NCBI GenBank assembly: GCA_023457715.1
Contig: JAEWKR010000066.1
Coordinates: forward strand, 1 to 14,212
From: Verrucomicrobiota bacterium
GTDB taxonomy: Bacteria; Verrucomicrobiota; Verrucomicrobiia; Opitutales; Opitutaceae
Reading direction: 5' to 3'
DNA length: 14,212 bases
The translations under genes were made by a program, and so were the position numbers. Below are positions 4,006 through 12,199 of this stretch, piece after piece. Every line of letters begins with the position of its first letter. Within the stretch, counting starts at the first letter, position 1. Below the pieces are notes generated by a model. That model did not search any database and was not told the DNA's origin. It saw only the letters and a program-made list of their open reading frames with translations.

Positions 4006-6870
4006 GTGACTCCGCGTCGTCATTTTCTGCCGTGGGACCGCCCGCTGCCCCAGCAGCTGGTCGCCTGGCTGGCCAAAGGGTGGGCGGGGCCCTCGCCGCT
4101 GGACCTGTCCGACACGGTGGTGATCGTGCCCACCCGGCAATCCGGCCGGCGGTTGCGCGAGGCGCTGGCGTGGTTTGCCGCCCAGGCGGGTTCGGCCGTG
4201 TTCCCCCCGCGGGTGCTGACGCCCGAGGCGTTGCTCGCCGCCACCGGCACCGAGCCACCCGCGCGGCTGCCGACGCTTCTCGCGTGGATCGAACTGCTGC
4301 GGGACCTGCCGCTGCCTGACTTTCGGGAGGTCTTTCCCGTCGATCCGCCCGACCGCGGGTTTTCCTGGGCGCTGAGACTGGCCGAGCAACTGGCGCGCCT
4401 GCAGCGGACGCTGGCGGAGAACGGCCTGACCCTGGAGGACGTGCCCGGCCGGCTGCCGCCGGATTTTCCGGAAGCCGACCGCTGGCGGGAGCTGGCTGAA
4501 CTGGGACGCCGGCATCGGACCCGCCTCGCCGCCGCGACGTCCGCGCCGGCGGCGGAACCCGGCGCCGGGCTCCCGGGGGCACCCCGCCGTATCGTGCTGG
4601 CGGGTACGCCGGATCCGCTTCCCGCCTCCCTCGCGGTGCTCGAGCAGCTCGCCCGCGCCGGCGCGGGCGTCGAGGTGGTGATCTTTGCGCCGCCCGCGGA
4701 CGCCGCCGACTTCGACGAGTGGGGCCGGCCCCGGGTCGACGCCTGGAGCCGGCGGATCCTCGAACTTCCGCCGGTGCACACGCATCTGCATCCGTGCGCC
4801 GACCCCGCCGACGAGGCCCGCCGGCTCGTCGATCTGCTGCAACGCGCCGGCGCCGTCGACGGTCCGGTGACCGCGGTCGCCGTGGGCGTCGTCGACCCCG
4901 AGGTCGCCACGCTCGTGGAGGGTGAGGCGGGCCGGGCGGGCATCACATTGTTCCGGCCGGAGGGACGTCCCCGGCGCGCCGGCGCCTTGTTTCACCTGCT
5001 GAAAGCGCTGGGCGCCGGCGGGGCGGGGCGGACCTTCGCCGAGGTGCAGGCCTTGTTGCGCTGCCCCGATTTCATCGCCTACGCGCAGCACCGGTTGGGT
5101 GCGGCCTTCTCGGCCGCCGGCTGCCTTCGCGCCTTGGACCGCCTGCACCGGGACCACCTCCCGGCGGACCTCGAGGGCGCGCGCCGCTATGCGAACGAGG
5201 GCTGCGCCGGTGCGCTCGCCCTCGTCGCGGAACTCGACGCCGCCCGCGTCGCCGCGGATTTTCCGGAGAACGTCCTCGCGTTGCTGCGGGAGATCTTCGC
5301 CGCGCGACGCCTGCGCCGGGATCAGCCGGAGGATGAAGCGCTGGAGGATGCGGCCCGCGCCTGGACCGAGACCGCGCGCGAATGCGCCGGAGCGGCGGCC
5401 GCGTTTCCCGGCCTGAAACCGGCGGAGCTGTGGGAGATCGCCCTGCGGCTGTTCGGGGATGGCCTGCGCGCGGCGGAAAAGCCGTCCACAGCGGTCGAAC
5501 TCCAGGGCTGGCTGGAACTGCTTTTCGAGGATGCGCCGCACCTGGTGGTCGCCGGTTTGAACGACGGGCAGGTCCCCGAGTCGATCGGCGAGGATCCGTT
5601 CCTGCCCGACAGCCTGCGGATCCGGCTGGGCCTGCGTCACAACGCGACCCGGTTTGCGCGCGACGCCTACGTCCTGCAGGCCATCGTGGCCGCGCGCCGC
5701 GAGGGCGGGCGCTGGGACGGATTGCTCGCCCGCGCGTCCGCCCTCGGCGAACCGCTGCGTCCGTCGCGGCTGCTCCTGCGCTGCCCCGATGCGGAGCTCC
5801 CGGCGCGGGTCGATTATCTGTTCCGGCAGCTGCCGCCCGCTGGCCGCGATTTCGCGTGGCGCCGGGCCTGGCAGCTGGTGCCGCCGCGGGTCGCGCCTCC
5901 CGCCACGGTGGCGGTGACGGCGTTGCGGCGCTGGCTCTCGTGTCCGTTCCGGTTCTATCTGCAGTACGTGCTGCGGCTGGAACCCGTTGACGCGGCCAAG
6001 GCCGAGCTCGATGCGTTCGACTTCGGCATCCTCTGCCATGGCGCCCTGGAAGCGATGGGGCGCGACCCGGCGCTGCGCGACTGCACCGACGTCGCGACGC
6101 TGCGGGCCTTTCTCGTCGGCGAACTCGAGCGTCACGCCCGCGAACGCTACGGCGCCGAGTTGCCGCTTCCCCTCGTCATCCAGCTCGAATCCGCCCGCCA
6201 GCGCCTGCTCAAGTTCGCCGAAGTCCAGGCCGCCGAGCGGGCCGAAGGGTGGGTGATCCAGGAGGTGGAGCGACCGTTCGAGACCCGGGTCGGCACCCTC
6301 ACCATCCGGGGCAAGATCGACCGGATCGATCGTCACGAACGCACCGGCGCGGTGCGGGTGCTCGACTACAAGACGTCCGACAGCGGCACCGCCCCGCGCG
6401 ACGCGCATCTGCGCTCGGTGCGGAGCAGCGAGACGCCACCGGAGTGGGCGCTCTGGATCGACGACGGCAAAGCCCGGCTCTGGGTCGATCTCCAGCTGCC
6501 GCTGTACCGTCACGCCCTCGCCGCCGAATACGGCCATGAGCTGGCCTGCGGCTACGTCACGCTGCCGAAGGCCGTGGGCGAGACCGCGGTGCTGATGTGG
6601 CCGGACTATTCCCCGGACCTGCAGGCCGCCGCGCTGCGGTGCGCGGAGGCCGTGTGCGCGGCGATCGCCCGCGGCGAGTTCTGGCCGCCGAACGAAACGC
6701 TCCGGGCGGAGAGCGACGATTTCTCCGCGCTCTTTCACCATGGCGTGGCGGACAGCGTCCGCTGGCCGCCGGAGACCCCGGCCGCCGCCGGCAGCGACGA
6801 ACGCCCCCTGGCCCGTGGCGCCGGCGTCAGCCGGTATCCAGAGACCAAGGACAACGGGGCCCCCGGATGA
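4006..6870 (+). CDS. addB: AddB-like subunit of helicase-nuclease (PD-(D/E)XK nuclease)
   Basis: A 954-residue protein with the layout of AddB: a degenerate superfamily 1 helicase core and a C-terminal PD-(D/E)XK nuclease. The N-terminus (DTVVIVPTRQSGRRLREAL, about 40-58) matches the region after the P-loop, but no GxGKT Walker A is present. HLVVAGLNDGQVPES at 512-526, followed by D..LPDSLRIRLGL and a conserved RFARDAYVLQAIVAA stretch, is typical of AddB. LSCPFRFYLQYVL at about 644-656 opens the nuclease domain. Catalytic residues fit GKIDR 769-773 (D772) and LDYKT 786-790 (D787, K789). The CxxC-type cysteines of an iron-sulphur AddB are not evident. The start is GTG at 4006 without Shine-Dalgarno. 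Its stop overlaps the start of the AddA-like gene (ATGA). Role: end resection at double-strand breaks with AddA. A more distant RecB-like nuclease is the alternative name. Confidence 0.85.
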   Translation: MTPRRHFLPWDRPLPQQLVAWLAKGWAGPSPLDLSDTVVIVPTRQSGRRLREALAWFAAQAGSAVFPPRVLTPEALLAATGTEPPARLPTLLAWIELLRDLPLPDFREVFPVDPPDRGFSWALRLAEQLARLQRTLAENGLTLEDVPGRLPPDFPEADRWRELAELGRRHRTRLAAATSAPAAEPGAGLPGAPRRIVLAGTPDPLPASLAVLEQLARAGAGVEVVIFAPPADAADFDEWGRPRVDAWSRRILELPPVHTHLHPCADPADEARRLVDLLQRAGAVDGPVTAVAVGVVDPEVATLVEGEAGRAGITLFRPEGRPRRAGALFHLLKALGAGGAGRTFAEVQALLRCPDFIAYAQHRLGAAFSAAGCLRALDRLHRDHLPADLEGARRYANEGCAGALALVAELDAARVAADFPENVLALLREIFAARRLRRDQPEDEALEDAARAWTETARECAGAAAAFPGLKPAELWEIALRLFGDGLRAAEKPSTAVELQGWLELLFEDAPHLVVAGLNDGQVPESIGEDPFLPDSLRIRLGLRHNATRFARDAYVLQAIVAARREGGRWDGLLARASALGEPLRPSRLLLRCPDAELPARVDYLFRQLPPAGRDFAWRRAWQLVPPRVAPPATVAVTALRRWLSCPFRFYLQYVLRLEPVDAAKAELDAFDFGILCHGALEAMGRDPALRDCTDVATLRAFLVGELERHARERYGAELPLPLVIQLESARQRLLKFAEVQAAERAEGWVIQEVERPFETRVGTLTIRGKIDRIDRHERTGAVRVLDYKTSDSGTAPRDAHLRSVRSSETPPEWALWIDDGKARLWVDLQLPLYRHALAAEYGHELACGYVTLPKAVGETAVLMWPDYSPDLQAAALRCAEAVCAAIARGEFWPPNETLRAESDDFSALFHHGVADSVRWPPETPAAAGSDERPLARGAGVSRYPETKDNGAPG

Positions 6871-9800
6871 ACGCGCCGCGGCACATCATGATCATGGCCT
6901 CGGCGGGGTCGGGGAAGACCTTCGCCCTGACCAACCGGTTCGTCGGCCTGCTGGCCCGCGGCGCGGCGCCGGATCGCATCGTGGCGCTGACCTTCACCCG
7001 CAAAGCCGCGGGCGAGTTCTTCGACGAGATCCTGCACAAGCTCGCCCGGGCGGCGGCCGACGAGGACCAGGCCCGGCGGCTGGCGGAGCAGATCGGACAG
7101 CCGGCGCTGCGCGCCGCCGATTTTCTCCGGCTCCTGCGGGAAATGGTCGACGCCATGCCGCGCCTGAAGCTGGGGACGCTGGACAGCTTCTTCGCGCGGA
7201 TCGCCCGGGCGTTCCCCCTCGAACTCGGCCTGGCGGGCGAATTCGAGATCCTGCAGGAACATGCGGCGCGGCTCGAGCGCCAGCGCGTGCTCCTGCGGAT
7301 GTTCGCCCGCACGCCCGGGGGGCCGGACGCGGCGCAGGGCGAGTTTATCGAGGCGTTCAAGCGCGCGACCTTCGGCACGCAGGAAAAAAGGCTGGGCGCC
7401 CGCCTCGATGCCTTCCTCGACGAGAACCAGGATCGTTTCCTGGCCGCCCCGCAGCCCGCGCTCTGGGGCGAGCCGCGACGGATCTGGCCCGACGGGTCGC
7501 GCTGGCTGGACCTGCAGGTGACGCTGGCCGAGGCCGTCCGGGAACTCCGCGCGGAGCTCGAAACCGCGCGCGGGGAGCCGCCCGGGGGCGGGGCGCTGAC
7601 CGACGGCCAGCGGATGCGTTGGGAGAATTTCTTTGCCGCCCTCGCCGAATGGAAGCCCGGCGCGGCGCTGCCGGATCCGGTCGATTACATTGTCCGGAAC
7701 ACCCTGGTCGTCTGGGACGAGCTGTGCGACGGCTGCGCGCAGGTGGTCGTCGACCGCCGCAGGCTCCTTCTGCCCCCGGCGGCCTGTCGCGCCCTCGAGC
7801 ACATCATCACGCACCTGATCGGCGCGGAACTCCAGCGCCGGATCGAGACCACGCGGGGCATCTACGCCGTCATGCGCAGCTACGAGGCGTCCTACCACGG
7901 CGCCGTGCGACGGGCGGGCCGGCTCACGTTCGCGGATGTGCAGCGGCTGCTCCAGCCCGACCAGGGAGCCCCGCTGTTGTCGGCGCTGCGGTCACCACGC
8001 GGCACCGGCGGCCCCCGGCCGGGGGGGCAGGCGCCCGCCGCGGGCGCCCCTGACCAGCTCGCCCTGGCGTTCGAAGCGGGCGAACCGGCGGAACCGACGG
8101 TCGAGGAGACCGCCGAAGCGGCGGCGGCCGCGGAAAAGCGCCTGCTGATCGACTACCGGCTTGATGCCCGGATCGACCACTGGCTGCTCGACGAATTTCA
8201 GGACACCAGCTTCGGGCAGTGGTCCGTGCTGCGCAACCTGATCGACGAGGTGGTGCAGGATCCCGAAGGCCGTCGCACGTTTTTCTGCGTCGGCGACGTG
8301 AAGCAGGCCATCTATGCCTGGCGCGAAGGCGACCCGCGGTTGTTTCGCGAGATCTTCGAGCACTACAACGGGGTGTCGCCCGGGACGATCGAGGAACAGC
8401 AGCTCGTCCACTCGTACCGCAGCGGACCCGCCCTGATCGACATGGTCAACGCGGTGTTTGGCAGCGCCGTGACGCTGACCAGCCTCTTTCCCGGCGCGGC
8501 CGCCGCGACGTGGAACCGCGAATGGCGCGCCCACCACTCCGCGTTCCCCGGCCGGCCCGGCCAGGCGGCGCTGCTGCACGCGGCCGACGAGCCGGAGCGC
8601 TGGCTCACCGTGCGCCGCGTGCTGCAGGAGATCCGTCCGCTGGAGCGGGGCCTGACCTGCGCCGTGCTGGTGAAGCAGAACGACACCGCGGCGGCGCTGG
8701 CGGATTTTCTCCGGCAGGCCGGCATTCCCGCCCTGGCCGAGGCCGACCTGCACATTGCCACGGACAACCCCCTCGGTGCCGCCCTGCTGGCGCTGTTCCA
8801 GGCCGCCGCGCACCCCGGCGACACGCTCGCCCACCAGCAGGTGCGGATGTCGCCGCTGGGGGCCGTGCTGGAAAGCCTTCGTATTCAGTCCTCGGATGCG
8901 CTGGTGCGCGCCGTGCTCCGCCAGGTCCATGCCGCGGGCTTCGAGGCCACGGTCGAGTTCTGGCTGCGCCGGCTCGAACCCCGGCTGGCGCCGGACGACG
9001 CCTTCTCGCGGCAGCGCGGGGTCCAGTTCGCCGCCGCCGCGGGGCTGTTCGACGCCACGGGCAGCCGGGACTGCGATGAGTTCCTTGCGTTCATGGAGCG
9101 GCACACCGTGCGCAGCGCGGAGGCGGCGGCGGTGCGCGTGATGACGGTGCACAAGAGCAAGGGCCTCGGCTTCGATGTCGTGTTCCTGCCCGACCTGCAG
9201 GGCAACCGCATCGACGAGCCGCGCGAGGGGCTCGCCGTGTACAAGGGCGCCGATCGCAGCGTCCAGTGGGTGCTCGACCTGCCGCCCCGGTTGTTCTGCG
9301 AGCGCGACGAGGTGCTGAGCGCGTTCGTGCGCGCGGCGGAGGCGGACGCCTGCTACGAGAATCTCTCGCTGCTGTACGTGGCGATGACGCGCGCCAAGCA
9401 CGCGATGTACGTGATCACGCAGCCGGTGGGGAAGTCCAAGTCCAGGAACTTTCCGCGGCTGCTGGCGGACACGCTGGGTCACGAGACGCGTGAGGTCCGC
9501 GTCGGGGAGTCGACCCTCCCCGGCGCCTGGTCGGCGGGGGATCCGGCCTGGTTTGCGACGCACGCGCTGGCCCCCGCCGATCCGGCAGCCGTCGGCGCGC
9601 GCGAGCGGCTGCCGGCGTTCACCCCGGAGGCGCCCGCTCCGGTCCGCCTCACCCCGCGGCGGCCGTCGTCGGGCGCCGAGCAGGTCATTGCCGCCGGCGC
9701 GTTGTTTTCGCTTGAGGCCATGCAATCCGCCACGCGCGGGACGGAGGTGCACGCGTGTCTCGCGGAGGTCGAATGGGCGGAGCCCGACCTGGCGCTGGCC

Positions 9801-10211
9801 TGGCGAAAACGGTGGAGCGCGGCCGGGCGGGCCCGGACGGCGATCGATCTGGCGGCAGCCTGCCTCGAAGCACCGGCGCTCGCCCCGGTTTGGCGCCGAC
9901 CGGCGGCCCGGGCCGAGGTGTGGCGGGAGCGATCGTTTGAGATCGTGCTCCAACGCGACTGGGTGACGGGCGTCTTCGACCGCGTGGTGATCGAATCCGA
10001 CACCGACGGACGGCCGGTGGCAGCCACGGTGTACGACTTCAAGACGGACCGGATCCCGGCTGACGGAGACCTGGCTCCCGCCGTCGCCCGGCACCGCGAC
10101 CAGCTCTTGTTGTATCGTCGCGTCGCCGCGGTCCTCACGGGGCTCCCCGAGACGAGCGTGCGCAGCGTGCTCGTGTTTACGGCGCCGCGCCGCCTCGCCG
10201 GGGTGGAGTAG
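6867..10211 (+). CDS. addA: AddA-like UvrD-family helicase with C-terminal nuclease
   Basis: A 1114-residue ATP-dependent DNA helicase-nuclease, near the usual AddA length. Motif I is ASAGSGKT 11-18 and Ia VALTFTRKAAGEF follows. Motif II is LLDEFQDT 440-447, III FCVGDVKQAIYAWRE 473-487, IV HSYRSG near 515, V VMTVHKSKGLGFD 758-770 and VI LLYVAMTRAKH 835-845. The nuclease has GTEVHAC (H962), GVFDR (D1038), YDFKTD (D1057, K1059) and QLLLY 1079-1083, so its active site appears intact. Residues about 364-424 are a Pro/Gly/Ala/Glu-rich insert between motifs Ia and II, containing QLALAF. The ATG at 6867 overlaps the addB stop by 4 nt. The same frame is open further upstream to 6597, but that part lies within addB. 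With AddB it would unwind and resect broken DNA ends for RecA loading. Confidence 0.92.
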   Translation: MNAPRHIMIMASAGSGKTFALTNRFVGLLARGAAPDRIVALTFTRKAAGEFFDEILHKLARAAADEDQARRLAEQIGQPALRAADFLRLLREMVDAMPRLKLGTLDSFFARIARAFPLELGLAGEFEILQEHAARLERQRVLLRMFARTPGGPDAAQGEFIEAFKRATFGTQEKRLGARLDAFLDENQDRFLAAPQPALWGEPRRIWPDGSRWLDLQVTLAEAVRELRAELETARGEPPGGGALTDGQRMRWENFFAALAEWKPGAALPDPVDYIVRNTLVVWDELCDGCAQVVVDRRRLLLPPAACRALEHIITHLIGAELQRRIETTRGIYAVMRSYEASYHGAVRRAGRLTFADVQRLLQPDQGAPLLSALRSPRGTGGPRPGGQAPAAGAPDQLALAFEAGEPAEPTVEETAEAAAAAEKRLLIDYRLDARIDHWLLDEFQDTSFGQWSVLRNLIDEVVQDPEGRRTFFCVGDVKQAIYAWREGDPRLFREIFEHYNGVSPGTIEEQQLVHSYRSGPALIDMVNAVFGSAVTLTSLFPGAAAATWNREWRAHHSAFPGRPGQAALLHAADEPERWLTVRRVLQEIRPLERGLTCAVLVKQNDTAAALADFLRQAGIPALAEADLHIATDNPLGAALLALFQAAAHPGDTLAHQQVRMSPLGAVLESLRIQSSDALVRAVLRQVHAAGFEATVEFWLRRLEPRLAPDDAFSRQRGVQFAAAAGLFDATGSRDCDEFLAFMERHTVRSAEAAAVRVMTVHKSKGLGFDVVFLPDLQGNRIDEPREGLAVYKGADRSVQWVLDLPPRLFCERDEVLSAFVRAAEADACYENLSLLYVAMTRAKHAMYVITQPVGKSKSRNFPRLLADTLGHETREVRVGESTLPGAWSAGDPAWFATHALAPADPAAVGARERLPAFTPEAPAPVRLTPRRPSSGAEQVIAAGALFSLEAMQSATRGTEVHACLAEVEWAEPDLALAWRKRWSAAGRARTAIDLAAACLEAPALAPVWRRPAARAEVWRERSFEIVLQRDWVTGVFDRVVIESDTDGRPVAATVYDFKTDRIPADGDLAPAVARHRDQLLLYRRVAAVLTGLPETSVRSVLVFTAPRRLAGVE

Positions 10212-10230
10212 GGGTCGCGGCGCGCCAATG

Positions 10231-10259
10231 AAAAAACCCGCCGCGAAAATCGGCGGGTT
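10231..10259 (-). terminator. Intrinsic terminator of the bS22-like gene
   Basis: Read on the minus strand, AACCCGCCG (10259-10251) pairs perfectly with CGGCGGGTT (10243-10235) around a 7-nt loop, and the transcript continues into a six-T tract at 10236-10231. It lies about 70 nt after the stop of the small minus-strand gene. On the plus strand, where addA ends 19 nt earlier, the hairpin is followed by GGGCGG and not by T, so it is oriented for the minus-strand gene. The rest of 10212-10327 shows nothing else. Confidence 0.85.
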
Positions 10260-10327
10260 GGGCGGCTGTCGGACAACCTTTGGGACCGGGGCGTGGCGCT
10301 ACGCCCGGCGCGCGCGTGACCGCGCGC

Positions 10328-10429
10328 TTACTTCTGCCACGTACGCTTCTTGTGGCGGTTCGACTTCAAGCGCTTGCGGCGCTTGTGTTTGTTCATCTTC
10401 AGACGGCGTTTCTTCTTAAGGTTGCCCAT
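10328..10429 (-). CDS. 33-residue ribosomal protein of the bS22/mS38 (AURKAIP1/COX24) type
   Basis: The protein begins MGNLKKKRRLKMNKHKRRK and ends in HKKRTWQK; 33 residues, over half Lys or Arg. The pattern MGx(4)KKRRxKMxKHKxRKxL matches the short proteins annotated as AURKAIP1/COX24 domain-containing, homologous to mycobacterial bS22 and the C-terminus of mitochondrial mS38. These sit in the small ribosomal subunit near the decoding region. ATG 10427-10429 has no Shine-Dalgarno. A terminator follows at 10259-10231 and a candidate promoter lies at 10515-10486, so it looks like a complete single-gene unit between addA and the repeat array. The size falls below common gene-finding cut-offs. 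The identity rests on the motif and length as I recall the family. Confidence 0.9.
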   Translation of the reverse strand: MGNLKKKRRLKMNKHKRRKRLKSNRHKKRTWQK

Positions 10430-10485
10430 GGTTTGAAATGGCGAACGGTCACGCTGCGGCCCGGCTGTGACGCTGTCCAGCCGAA

Positions 10486-10515
10486 TTTATGGCGGGATTC
10501 ATTGAAGGCGATCAA
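10486..10515 (-). promoter_or_regulatory. Candidate promoter of the bS22-like gene
   Basis: On the minus strand TTGATC (10515-10510) and CATAAA (10491-10486) are separated by 18 nt. Each matches the sigma-70 consensus at 4 of 6 positions. The -10 ends about 56 nt before the start codon. It is the best pair I found between the repeat array and the gene, but not a strong one. Confidence 0.35.
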
Positions 10516-10575
10516 GAGCGCCCATTCGCGTGCATGGCTCATCCCACTGCGTTCGGTACACGGGCGACTGATGGT

Positions 10576-10857
10576 GCGAAGAGCGCCAGCGATTCGAAAT
10601 GGGGGGGGCCTGGCTGTAGCGAAGAGCGCCAGCGATTCGAAATCGGGGGCTGGGCCAATGCGTGAATGCGCCCTGATCGACTCGCTGGCGCTCCTCGCTA
10701 CGCCAATGCGTTCGGCTCCGCGTAGCGAAGAGCGCCAGCGATTCGAAATCCGGGGGGCTGGGCCAACGCGTGAATCCCCCCCGATCGACTCGCTGGCGCT
10801 CCTCGCTACACCAAGGCGTCCGGTTCCGCGTAGCGAAGATCGCCAGCGATTCGAAAT
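10576..10857. repeat. Tandem array of inverted repeats, period about 107 bp
   Basis: A 25-mer beginning GCGAAGAGCGCCAGCGATTC occurs directly at 10576-10600, 10619-10643 and 10725-10749, and with a single change at 10833-10857. Inverted, related copies (GATCGACTCGCTGGCGCTCC...) lie at 10675-10701 and 10783-10809. From 10619 on, units repeat with spacings of 106 and 108 bp, and the sequence between copies (CTGGGCCAANGCGTGAAT and a part like GCGTCCGGTTCCGCG) is also repeated. Each pair of opposite copies can form a stem of about 20 bp. This is a REP/BIME-like array. I recall GCGCCAGCGATTCG strings from Opitutaceae intergenic regions. No transposase is nearby. Confidence 0.85.
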
Positions 10858-11146
10858 CGGGGGTCTGGCCAACGCGTGAATCGGTCCGATTTAGGTCCTT
10901 TAGGGCCCCTAGGTCCCTTTTACCCTCCGGTTTTTCCACCCGTTTTACACCTGGAAATTGCTGACGATGAAGGAAGCGTAAATGCCAGTCGCCATAGGGG
11001 AATGCCCGAGCTTTGATCTTGTCACTCGCAGGAGTTGTTTGGGAGCTTCCCGTCCCGGCAGCCACGACTTCGGCCATGTGCTGCCTCGGGATTCTCCACC
11101 TTCACCCTTGCTTCGACTCCGGCGGATTGTCCGCCGTTCACCGCAG
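10858..11146. other. Gene-free stretch before the pilM-like gene
   Basis: 289 nt without a supported gene. It begins with a last partial copy of the array spacer, then TAGGTCCTTTAGGGCCCCTAGGTCCC-like short repeats near 10892-10920 and a T/C-rich part to 10950. Frames are open through it on both strands, including a 55-codon extension in frame with pilM from 10982, but their products are Arg/Ser/Pro-rich with no recognisable family. The promoter of the pilM-like operon should be here; I could not pick a convincing -35/-10 pair. Confidence 0.5.
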
Positions 11147-12199
11147 ATGATTTTTACTCCCGCCACCAAAGGCTACTTCGCCGAGCTCAGCGATCATGGC
11201 ATCCTGCTGGCGCGCACCTCTTCGGCGACCGCTCCGTTTGTGGTGGAGGAGATGCGGGAGGTGGCCCCGGGCGATCCGGCGGCGCTGGCGACGGCCATTG
11301 CCGAACTCCAGCCGAAAAAGGCGCCCAGCGGTTATCTCCATGCCACGGTCGGGGTCTATCCGGCGCGCCGGCTCGTCCGCCGCCACACGCTCGATCTCAA
11401 GCGCGCGAAGGATCCGGGTTATTTCCCCGAGGTGTGTGCGCAGCAGTTCCGCATCGAGCTGGAGAAGTACAAGGTCGCCATCCTGAATTCCGACGACGGT
11501 TCCGACTATGATCCGGCGAAGGCGGTGCAGAAGGAAGTGATCTTCTGCGGACTCCCCTCCGACGATGTGGCGACCTTTCAGCAATCGCTGCTCGACCTCG
11601 GCATCTATCCGGAACGGCTCGAACTTTCCACGGTGTCGGTGCTGGGCGCGCTGTCCGACTACCTTGCGAACCAGCGCTCGAAGACGCCGACGCTCGTTCT
11701 GGAGATCGGCGGGGATGCGACGCACTCCTACATCGTCTCCGCGGGCGGGCTGGAAGCTTCGCGCCCGATCGCGCAGGGCCTCGATGCCATGGTCCCCGTG
11801 GTGCAGAAGGAGCTGGGCCTCAAGGACGAGGAGTCGGCCCGGAAGCTGTTTTACTCCAATACGTTTGATTTTACCGGCATGGGCCCGCTGCTGACCAAGC
11901 GGCTGCTCAAGGAACTCCAGTCGTCGATTGGCTTCTACGAAGTCCAGACCGGCCTGTCCGTCGGCCAGGTGCTGACGACGCAACTGCCGCCCAAGCTGGG
12001 CTGGCTCGAAGGAGCGATTGCGACCGCGCTCGGCGTGGTCCCGGTGAAGCTCGACGCCCGCGGCTGGCTGCAGTCCCGCCAGATCACGTTGCCGGAAAAT
12101 CTCGCCCGCCACGCGCAGGAACCGCGGTGGTTCGGCCTGTTCGCCCTGATGGGCCGTTACGATCATCCCCATGCTGTCCCGGCTGAAGAAAAAAAGTGA
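11147..12199 (+). CDS. pilM: PilM-like protein with degenerate actin-type fold
   Basis: A 350-residue soluble protein, the usual PilM size, and the first gene of a pilM-N-O-P-Q-like operon. PilM is a cytoplasmic actin-like ATP-binding protein that docks the N-terminus of PilN. Here LVLEIGGDATHSYIVSAGG (184-202) followed by RPIAQGLDAM aligns with the second phosphate motif (usually DIG...T) but has Glu186 in place of Asp. The N-terminal phosphate-1 motif DIGSSSVK is absent (MIFTPATKGYFAELSDHG), and the C-terminal GGG loop is replaced by PPKLGWLEGAIATAL. ATP binding may be lost. I chose ATG 11147 because homology-like sequence begins there; a start at 10982 would add 55 unlikely residues. No Shine-Dalgarno is visible. 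Related GspL cytoplasmic domains are the alternative. Confidence 0.72.
   Translation: MIFTPATKGYFAELSDHGILLARTSSATAPFVVEEMREVAPGDPAALATAIAELQPKKAPSGYLHATVGVYPARRLVRRHTLDLKRAKDPGYFPEVCAQQFRIELEKYKVAILNSDDGSDYDPAKAVQKEVIFCGLPSDDVATFQQSLLDLGIYPERLELSTVSVLGALSDYLANQRSKTPTLVLEIGGDATHSYIVSAGGLEASRPIAQGLDAMVPVVQKELGLKDEESARKLFYSNTFDFTGMGPLLTKRLLKELQSSIGFYEVQTGLSVGQVLTTQLPPKLGWLEGAIATALGVVPVKLDARGWLQSRQITLPENLARHAQEPRWFGLFALMGRYDHPHAVPAEEKK

Noticed and set aside
3826..6741. 971-codon minus-strand open frame opposite addB
   Set aside because: Very long but without family motifs; composition (Arg/Gly/Pro/Gln) is that of a GC-driven antisense shadow, and the plus strand encodes a recognisable AddB-like protein.
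6597..6866. Upstream extension of the AddA-like frame
   Set aside because: These 90 codons overlap the conserved C-terminal part of addB in another frame. The helicase begins at the ATGA junction, with Walker A at residues 11-18 as expected.
7992..10094. 700-codon minus-strand open frame opposite addA
   Set aside because: Antisense shadow of the helicase gene; no recognisable domain.
10576..10857. CRISPR array
   Set aside because: Copies occur in both orientations, the spacers are repeated and not unique, and there are no cas genes nearby.
10499..11077. 192-codon minus-strand open frame across the repeat array
   Set aside because: The translation repeats the array itself (FESLALFATR-like units), so it is open because the repeat is, not because it codes.
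10982..11146. 55-codon N-terminal extension of the PilM-like protein
   Set aside because: The extension is Arg/Ser/Pro-rich with no similarity to PilM, while the recognisable protein starts at the ATG at 11147.
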